Origin: Lumnitzera littorea
Taxonomy: Eukaryota; Streptophyta; Magnoliopsida; Myrtales; Combretaceae
DNA: 64,000 bases
Reading direction: 5' to 3'
NCBI GenBank assembly: GCA_024138015.1
Contig: JAMXBB010000014.1
Span: 134,796-198,795, forward strand
How positions within the stretch are numbered: the first letter of the stretch is position 1; each line of letters opens with the position of its first letter. Below are positions 55,624 through 64,000 of this stretch, in pieces. The notes beneath the pieces are model-generated. The model was not told the origin of the DNA. It did no database searches and saw only the letters and a program-made list of their open reading frames with translations. The translations under genes and the position numbers were made by a program.

Positions 55624-58491
55624 TATCACAACTCGAAAGGGCAGTCAAGTTGTAGCAGTACTACCGTAAAATATAGGAAGATCCAAAATCAAACACCATC
55701 AACACACTACACAAGGCATCTCACAATCCCAACTTCCTCCTAGAAACCAACATCAAGTAATAGCAGAGCATGTAATATAAATTATACCATAATATCTAAA
55801 TCTAACATAACATAAATAAAGATAGGAAGGATAAGGTTTCCCCTAACATAAGTCATAAAAACCTAAAATAAAACAATACTAGTTGTCTATGCTACTTAAC
55901 ATATTAGAATAAGTAAATAAAGTTAAAGAGTCTAGATAACATTTAGGTGACCACTCATGCTCTCTTCTTCTTCTCATTAACCATTCCCAAGCTGATAGAA
56001 CTAACCTAGGCATCCCATGGCCCAACACCAACTAAAGTTCTTGCTACAATAACAAATTATAAGGGGGTAAGCTATAACTGCTTAGTGAGTAACTTTCTTA
56101 TCCTACAACAAACAAAAGATAAGCAAGTGAATTAATACACATATTTAATGCAAATAAGCATATGAAGTGCAACATCATACAAAGCCTACCGATGATTGTG
56201 CAAAGCACGATATTACACCCACTGTTACTAAGGTCAGGAAGTATTTTGGTACATCAAGACCTAAGTCTTTACATCAATTGTCAAAGCATGTTCATCTCTT
56301 ATTCAATAGACCCAAAGCAGTGGACATGGCTCAAGCATAAGCAGAAGGCGGCACTCCTTAGAGCTAAGTAGATCCTAAAGGTCGAGGTAAGAACATACCG
56401 CATGAATACGTCGTATGAATTAACAATACACATAATAATAATGACACTTGATCCAACAAGCATGATCTCCTACTCCACTGCGTAATGCTGATGCCCTGTA
56501 TAAATAATGCATAAATATGCAATGTATGTTTAGTTTTTATTAAGGTCTAATAGTTATTATTTCAATTCGTAGGCGAACAACTAAATATATATATGACAAA
56601 CAATCTAAGACCCTGATTACTAGTGCTACATCCAATTGCATTTTAGATAAATTATTATCTTTTAACAAACAAGTACACCCAAATCAGATACAGGCATATG
56701 ATCCTAACCCTAAGCATATCAATTTCTTATATATACATAATTAAGTGGTACTCTACACTATAATCACAAAAAAGATAAGACAAGGGGTTGGAATATACAT
56801 AATTTATTAACTCACTTTGCCATGGAATCTAATAGTCCTAGTAATCCTTGATTGCATCAAACTAGGAGTCCTCGTCACTTGAAGAATACATTTAAAGTAT
56901 ATAAATATTCTACTTATACTAACTACTGAGGCTTTCGTGCTCTAGATCTTCGTTTTGACTATTTTCGTATTTCAAGCATAGTTTCTTCATTTTAAATCCA
57001 TTTTTAGGGATCTTATAGTCGTTTTTTATCATTTTTTATTGGTCTTTCATTTGGTGAGGTCATATTTGGGCTTTTCAATGAATAAGGTTTTGGTTTGGGC
57101 TTTATAAGTTCCTTAGCCGAAAGGGTGAGTTTAGTTACTTTAAGGTTTGGACCTAGTTTTGGGCTTAGGGCTTAGCTTTTGATGTTAAGCCTTGTACTTA
57201 ATATTTTGGGTTTCCTTTTAAGTATTTTAAGTAAACTTTTCTACCTAAACCTTTAAATTTTCATCTTAGGCCTTGGTCTTGCTCTTATGGCCATAAATAG
57301 GCTCTTTTCTTAAGTTTAAGACTTCAACTCATTAAGGGAACTATAGTAGATGTTTGGGATGAGCCTTAGGGTTTAATGAGCCTCTTGAATAACTTATTTT
57401 AAGCCTTTTATTATAGGGTTCAGATTTGATCATCATCTTATTTGGGTCTTAAACTTGGGTCTTTTGGGGTTTTTTGAGCCTAACTTATACTTTAAGACCT
57501 TAGGCCTAAACCCACTTATCTTTTAAGACTTAAGCCTAACTTTGGCCTTAAGTTTAGTCCACTTTAACCAACTTTACAGATCTAGTCATGATCATTAAGG
57601 TGGCCATTAATATCATTTTTAAGTTTCTAATCACTAAATAAGTTAGTTTAAGGTCTTAGCTCATCATTAACCTACTTAACTTGATTAATCAAGTCCTAAA
57701 TCATACTTAACATTAAATAATCATGTTATTAAGCTAATATATTAAAATTTACGGATTTAAATCTTTCATTAAAGTGGCAACTTAAGGTTTTTAGGGCTTC
57801 TACACATTTCCTCATATAAAACTTGTTTAGTGGAGTTTTCCTTAATCAACACTACATTTTCACTCACTTAGGGTTATTATTAATACATAATATGTGGATG
57901 ACAAACAAGATGAGGACTAAGAAAGAGGCGACACACTTGGTTAAGTGGGGGTTTAGTGCCTTTCTAGGTAATTTAGCTCTAAAACTAACAAAATACTACA
58001 TTTCCTTATATGTTAGTGTTAAAGCCTTAATTAAAGAATATTGTTCTTTCATTGTTCTTATTTGTTCTTCACTAGAACACCCTAAACTTCTAAGACATGG
58101 ATGCACACAAAGATGTAAGTGCCTAAAATGCAAGCTATTAACATAAAACTTAAAGAGAACCAAGGTTAACCAAGCTTAGTTAGTTTATCGGAGTTAGGAG
58201 TGTTATTCTCCTCTTTGCAAGGGTGGCCAATGGCCTAGTAGTGTAGTGGTGGCATGAGTGGTGGTTGGTGGTGTAAGGGGATGTATGTGGGTGGCATGGC
58301 TCTTAATGGTGATGGGTTTGGTAGAGTGGGGGTGGTATGAGTAAGGATGGTGTTGAAGTGTATAGTAAAAGGAGAGAAGTGGTTTCAAGTGGATTTGAGA
58401 GGCTTTTGAGTGAGCTATTTGAAAGAGTGTTTAAAAATGTTTTAAGGTTAGGAAAATGAGTAAGGGAGAGAGAGAGGTGGTGGGCGTAACA
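55624..58491 (-). repeat. probable Gy3 5' LTR (upper end tentative)
   Basis: The inner end TTGTGATA lies next to the primer site. The region is non-coding, contains the ctgcttagtgagtaac phrase (56078) shared with other LTR-like pieces here, and is rich in short repeated tagg/gggttt words. A possible LTR start TGTTACGCCC on the minus strand lies at 58491. A 2.9 kb LTR would be long but known for such elements. No second LTR is available to confirm it. Confidence 0.35.
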
Positions 58492-59997
58492 AGGAGTGGA
58501 AAGGAGATAAGGTATAGGCTATTTGGGAAGTGAAGGACATAGTCCATTTGGGGACTATGTACTAAGTTACCTTTTTGTCCAATTTGGAAAGATCTTGTCT
58601 CCCTAAAGGATAACATATTTTTAAAGCCATTAATCCTCTTCTACTTTAGTCCTTAATAAAGTTTGACTTGTTATTAATTAATATGTAATGAAGGTTGGTT
58701 ACAGATTAGGGTTTATTTAGGGTAATTAATGGTAATTAAGCATAATTAGGCTAGTTAAGTATAATTAGGGCATGTTTAAGGTTTTGTCTTGTCTTGTCTT
58801 GTTGCTATACTTTAGATATTCTAAGTATTTTACACATGTACCTAAGGTTTTCTTAGGGTTTGGTGTCCATTTACAGTTATTTTATTCGCATAGGTGCTTG
58901 AAATTTAGGGTTTTAGGTGATTGGTGAGTTCGATTACTTTTTATGATTGATTTAACTTTATGATTAGGGTTCATTCATTATGTTAAGGTATTTGGTCATT
59001 CAATTAGGACTCAACAATCTTTTTAGGGTTTTATTATCGTTATAGGATTTCTCGAGTGTTAAGGTTTTTAAGTTTTTACTCGTATAGGATAGTCTTCTAA
59101 GGTTTTAGTTTAACATTTAAGGTTCGATTCTTTTACTTAAAGTTTCGTTATTATGTTTGGGTAGTTCTAGGGATTATCTAAAGACCCCTTTTATCCGACT
59201 TTTCTTCCAGTTATTGAAAACCCATAGGGTTTACATGTTTCATACAAGGCATTTCTTAAAAACATAGTATAAAACTCATAGATCTCATCAAAATAAAATT
59301 ATCACATGAAATTGTTCCTAAAATAGCCTTATGAATAATTTTTCTTCTAGAATTAGTTTTGTTAATTTAGTACTTTAGAAGATTTCATAAAATTCCATTG
59401 AAAATAGCCACTTATTGGCAAATCAATTTTTGGCCACCGTCCTATGCTTGGGTTTAATAGCGCCCGATAGTAAGTCTATTTTTAGCCTTGAACTACTTAC
59501 AATCTAAATTTTCTCTAATTTCCTTAATTTTTCTTAGTTTCTCTAAAATTCTAGTTATGCTCTAACTTTTGACTTAAAATGGGAGGAGAAATAAAGGCTA
59601 TACAAGGGGTTTTAAGTTGCTTTGCTTCTCTAAACTATTATATTAGATTATATGTTTTCATTATGTTTTATCCTAAGCGTAATCATCATTTACCTAAGTC
59701 AAGAAGTTGCCACTCTTGCATTTTTTGCTCAATTCATTGAATTTAGACAGCTTGTTATTTACTTAATAATTATTTAGTCAATTTTAGGTATAATTTTTTT
59801 TTTTTTAGAATTTATACGAGTATATATATACCTTTGGTGATGTTTACTATTTTAGAATTTATATAATTATTTTTTAGATAAATATTATTTCATGTCATAT
59901 TATGAAATATATTCTTTAAATATTTTATCTCTAAGATCACATTACTTTTGATATCTCCAACTTTAATTTTTGATAAATAATAAGTAATGTGATATAC
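58492..59997. other. non-coding DNA without recognised genes
   Basis: Nothing coding was seen. A ttgtcttgtcttg repeat lies near 58785-58801, and the 59781-59940 part is very AT-rich. Part of it could still belong to the Gy3 LTR if that is longer than proposed. Confidence 0.4.
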
Positions 59998-60599
59998 TGT
60001 TAAGCCTAACTTACATATTACTTTTGAGCCTACTAAGTATACCCTAAATAAGATATTTTGGATATTCACTTATACTTTACTTTTCTCTCTCTTCTCTCGA
60101 ACTTTCTAGTGATCTTTCTCTCTCTTTTAGGGTTCATGAATAGTATGTTGTAAGAAACCCTAATCTCATAGGTTCTCTTATGTTTAGATCTGTATGTTTT
60201 CCCTCTTAGTAATTAAACTGATAAGAATCATACTAACTTGATCTATGTTTTTTCTTACGAGGTATTTCTATAGTGATTCGAGTTTGTGACAAACTCCAAA
60301 AGGTCAAGGAAGGAGAAGGATAGATACTACAAGAGGGTTTATGCCTTCTTTTCCCCTCATCCTTTATTATTTATACTCTTTCTATGATTTATAGTTTCTA
60401 ACTACTATTGTTTTTTTACAACTATTAGTTCTAACTACTTATAGATTTGTTATTCTTACAACTGTAATTTGTTGATTTTGGTTACAATTATCATGTTCTT
60501 GTTGATAAATCATAGATCTATTTGTAAAAACTCTTTTATTTCTATGTATAATCCTCTAGCCATGTTGGTCTCTTGACATGTCATCTACCGGTTGTAACA
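59998..60599 (-). repeat. Gy4 3' LTR
   Basis: On the minus strand from TGTTACAACCGG at 60599 to GGCTTAACA at 59998, so the ends form TGTTA...TAACA. It is 602 bases long. The inner side is a polypurine tract. The other LTR lies beyond the window. Confidence 0.7.
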
Positions 60600-60611
60600 T
60601 TTTCCTCCGGT
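60600..60611 (-). other. Gy4 polypurine tract
   Basis: The minus strand reads ACCGGAGGAAAA immediately before the LTR start. Confidence 0.75.
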
Positions 60612-60689
60612 CTTTGAAAAAAGACCTTTGCCTTAAGGTTGTAGGTGGAATAAATGTGTTTGAACTCCTCCAAATCTTCTTATGTCATC

Positions 60690-63600
60690 TCTCCTCATGT
60701 TGATCTAAGCTACTAAACCAAAATCTAAGGGACCATTCTTCCATTTTTTAGTATTTCTCTAGAACCTAAAATAGAGAAGGGTTATAACAATGGATGCCCA
60801 TAAAGCACCTTTAGAGGTAAAGCCAAAGAAGGTATAGTAACACCATTGGCTGCCTTCAATATTGAAATAGGAAAAACATTGTGAATCTTAGTTACAGGAA
60901 GAAGACACAACTCGTAAGCACACGAACCTACCTTCCTTATAATTAGGAATCGACCATAAAATCTATAGGATAATTTATGATGTCCCTAAGTAGCAAATGT
61001 CTGCTTATAGGGATGAAGCTTAACATAAACTAAATCCCCTACTTCAAAAGATACATTAGATCTATGTTGGTTAACATAGATCTTCATACGTTGCTGTGCC
61101 TTTAATAAATTGTCTTTCAAAATTTTTAAGATTTCATCCTTAGTAAGTAAGTCCTGTTCCACAGCATCTACCTTAGAAGTCCCTTTGATATAAGCCAGAA
61201 TTGTATGAGGCTTCCTCCCATAAACTACCTCAAAAGGGTTAGTAGAGGCACCTTAGTGAAATAAGGAATTACAGGCAAACTCTACCCATGGTAAAAACCT
61301 AACCTAACCTAATCATTAGGATGTTCCATCACATAGCCATAGAGATACTGTTGAATCACCTTATTCAACACCTTAGTCTAACCATCAGATTAGAGGTGCT
61401 ATGTAGTATTGAAGGATAATTCAGTGCCACCTAGATGAAACAACTCTTTCCAAAAGTGGCTGATAAATATGGGATCTTTGTTCGAGACAATTGATTTAAG
61501 AAACCCATGCAACTTAACAATAATGGTAAGAAATAGAGAAGCAACCTTAGAAGCAATAAAGTTTGATTTCAAGGCACCTAAATGACAATACTTGGTTAAC
61601 CCATCAATTACCACCAATATTACTAAGTAACCTTGTGACTTAGGCAAAGAAGTCCTAAAATCCATAGAGATGTCTTGCCATATTTGATCTAGCACTAGTA
61701 ATGGGGATAACAATTCTCGTGGCCTTTTTGTACTATACTTGATTTGTTAACAAATATAGTTGTTAAAATCATGATTCTACTATTCTTTTAAATATATAAA
61801 ATCAGTAGAATTGTATAAAATCATATAAAATTGGTAAAACTGTGAGTTTGTAGAATTATATATCAAAATTCATAATTTTACAAAATGTTTATATGTAAAC
61901 GATTTTATATTCATTTTAAATAAGAAAAATAACATAAAATCATAAATTTCGTAAAATCATATTTTTTATTCATGATTTTAACAATCATGTTGACAAATAG
62001 CACATGTTTGCACAAACCTCTCTACATTAGACTTCATACCCACCTAATAGAACTCAAAAGCAAGTCTCTTATATGTTTTTAGGACACCAAAGTGGCCTGT
62101 TGTTGGCATTGAATGACATTCATATAAAAGCTTAGGAATAAGCTTTAAAGTGGGCATAAAAAAAAATCTTGTTCTTAAAATATAAGAGACCATTACGCTA
62201 AGATAAATCCCATTTCATCTGTTACCACTTTTCCATAGCCTCAATTACTTTTTGAAAGGCAATAAGATGATGATATTCTTGCTACAATTCCTCTATTAGA
62301 TGGAAAGGTAGCAAAGAATAAGCCATGTAAGTAGCATTAGATTGCTTAGATAATGAGTTGGCTACGTTTTTGTCATAGCTTGACTTGTAAACAATTATAT
62401 AGTCATAGCTAAGTAATTTAACCAAATATTTTTGTTGTTTTGGTGTCTGATCACCCGACTACTAAATCACTTGACTAAGTAGCTCCTTAAGACTTCTATG
62501 ACCTATCTTCACCACAAAGTGAGATCCCAATAGATATTATCACCATTTTCAGATAACTTTGAACATAACATGCAATTCTCTAACATAAGTAGAAGCTTCT
62601 ATTAGATGAGAAGGCAGCTTCTTGCTAAAATACACTATTGGGTGACCTTCATGTAAAAAAAATAGTCCCAATGCTAGTAGATGATGCATTTGTTTCGACC
62701 AAAAACTCCTTAGAGAAATTGAGTAAAACTAATATAGGTGTTAAAATTAGAGCCTCCTTAAGTTGCTTTAAAGCATACTTTGCTTGATCAATCCAATGAA
62801 AGTTGTCTCGTTGTAATAGGTTAGTAAGTGGTGCTACTATAACCGCATATCCATGGGTAAATTGCCTATAGTAACCGGAAAGGCCTAAATATACTCTTAA
62901 TTGCTTAATATTATTAGGTAATAGCCACTCTTTCACCACCTTTACCTAGGAAGGATCTAGGCTTACACCTTGCACACATACTGCATTACCTAAATAGTCT
63001 ATAATAATCTAACCAAAAGCACATTTACTCTTCTTTTAGTACATTATATTGTCAGATAAACCTTGTAATAATTTGATCAAATGTTCCACATGCTATTCTA
63101 TAGAAGTACTATAGATTAATATATTGTCAAAGAATACAATAATAAATTTTCTCAAGTATGAGCGAAATATCCTATTCATAATAGATTAGAATGTAGCAGA
63201 GGCATTAATCAATCCAAAGAGCATGACAAGAAATTCATAATGCCCTTTATGAGTACGAAAGGCTGATTTTTCCACATTATTAGGATGCATCCTAATTTGA
63301 TGATAATTCGCTCTTAAATCTAATTTGGAAAAAATGGAGGCATTACTTAATTCGTCTAACGATTCATTAATAGTAAAGATAAGAAACTCATCTTTTACTA
63401 TAGCATGGTTAAGTACACAATAGTCCACACAAAAGCATCACATGCTATCTTTCTTCTTGACCAGCAACATTGGAGAAGAAAATGGGTTGGTTCTTTACTA
63501 AATTATCCCCTACTTTAACTTATCTGCTACTTACTGTTCAATCTCTTGCTTTTGAAAATGAGGGTAACAATAAGGCTTGACATTAATGGGGTTGTTGTCC

Positions 63601-64000
63601 TTGAGATGAATTTGATGTTGAATGTCGCACATAGGAGGTAATAATGATAGTGCCTAAAAAATGTCAGAAAATTTGCCCAATACTTAATCAATAGCAGTAT
63701 TGTTGGTGATATTCTTTGATAAAGTTGTCACCATTTGAGCCTTAAGTTGATAATACGAAGCAATAGCATCCATTTTAAGCATCCTTTTAAATTAACTTGA
63801 AGATATTGGAGTGCTCTCAAGGACATTCTCACCATCTAATGTTATCAAGCAAATGTTGCACTAAAATTGTAAAGACAATCTAAAATAATCAATAGTAATA
63901 GGGCCTGATTGTTGTAACTACTGAACTCCTAGTACTAAATCTACTCCTTGAATTGGCAGCACATAGAATGTCTCAAGAAAGTCAATCCCTTGTACGATCA
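60690..64000 (-). pseudogene. Gy4 pol: protease end, RT, RNase H, integrase (runs off window)
   Basis: Minus strand. Protease end near 63990-63880 (FYVLPIQGVDLVLGVQ). RT 63480-63050: FSSPMLLVKKKDSMCFCVDY, ASIFSKLDLRANYHQIRMHP, FGLINASATF, then VFFDNILIYS with the catalytic box mutated to FFDN (63123-63128). The RT end and RNase H start are open for 96 codons (62939-62649) with YLGLSGYYRQF and VETNASSTSIGTI. The integrase zinc finger is cut by a MITE after CAICQ. The core is open for 104 codons (61713-61399): WQDISMDFRTSLPKSQGY, VVIDGLTKYCHLG and SIVSNKDPIFISHFW. The C-terminal part near 61000-60850 has VGDLVYVKLHPYKQ and KIHNVFPISIL. Typical chromovirus-like pol, dead. Confidence 0.9.
61756..61988. 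mobile_element. MULE-type MITE, copy 3 (233 bases)
   Basis: Terminal inverted repeats ATAGTTGTTAAAATCATGA and, inverted, ATGATTGTTAAAATCATGA (17 of 19). The target duplication GTTAACAAAT (61746-61755) and GTTGACAAAT (61989-61998) matches at 9 of 10. It interrupts the Gy4 integrase zinc finger. AT-rich, no coding capacity. A short relative of copies 1 and 2. Confidence 0.85.

Noticed and set aside
57823..58146. 107-codon plus-strand open frame as a gene
   Set aside because: No recognisable domain, composition like the AT-rich surroundings, and it lies within the probable Gy3 LTR.

Overview
This window looks like transposon-rich, probably pericentromeric or otherwise heterochromatic, nuclear DNA of a flowering plant. 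It is AT-rich. I see no intact host gene, and almost every recognisable coding stretch is a decayed transposable element (TE): Ty3/gypsy (chromovirus-like, Athila-like and Tat/Ogre-like), Ty1/copia, PIF/Harbinger, Mutator-like (MULE) and MULE-type MITEs. The plant assignment rests on Athila-type gag/ORF1, plant mobile domain (PMD), mudrA and UBN2-type copia gag remnants. I do not name a species. Most elements with coding capacity lie on the minus strand.

Layout. 1-1821: minus-strand gag fragment, then a plus-strand gypsy 3' end with an LTR. 1822-13971: a minus-strand copia element without RT/RNase H, split inside its protease by a 7.3 kb gypsy element (Gy1, 3725-11063; target duplication AAATA/AAAGA). 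Gy1 carries a 0.7 kb MITE in its leader. 14605-17189 and 20000-22600: two diverged copies of an unrecognised 2.6 kb segment. Between them, beginning one base after a single N, lies a 2.2 kb copy of the copia/Gy1 junction (17740-19938). 22601-28890: AT-rich DNA around a PIF/Harbinger pair (transposase plus Myb/SANT ORF). 28891-31179: an apparent solo LTR. 32107: a second N, followed by a plus-strand Athila-like element (to about 39500) that has gag, a dead protease and ORF1 but no RT/RNase H/integrase.

39505-50160: a minus-strand MULE. Its mudrA-type transposase (49365-46640) is followed after about 60 bases by a MAIN-like PMD gene, whose first intron holds another gypsy element (Gy2, 40560-46427). 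Two 33-base palindromes lie beyond the transposase start. 51540-58.5 kb: the gag-protease half of a further gypsy element (Gy3) with a MITE in gag and probably a long 5' LTR. 59998-64000: the 3' LTR and pol of a gypsy element (Gy4) that runs off the window. A short MITE interrupts its integrase zinc finger.

The window is best read as a stratigraphy of insertions: Gy1 inside copia, MITEs inside Gy1, Gy3 and Gy4, and Gy2 inside the PMD intron. Decay is strongly coloured by G-to-A/C-to-T changes (Trp, Gln and Arg codons turned into stops; the RT YXDD box turned into FFDN twice at a CpG; the Athila primer site), as expected for methylated TE DNA. I found no new biological system that I can defend. 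The items most worth checking are the mudrA-PMD pair, the MITE family, the palindromes, the unidentified duplicated segment and the unexplained frame upstream of Gy3 gag.
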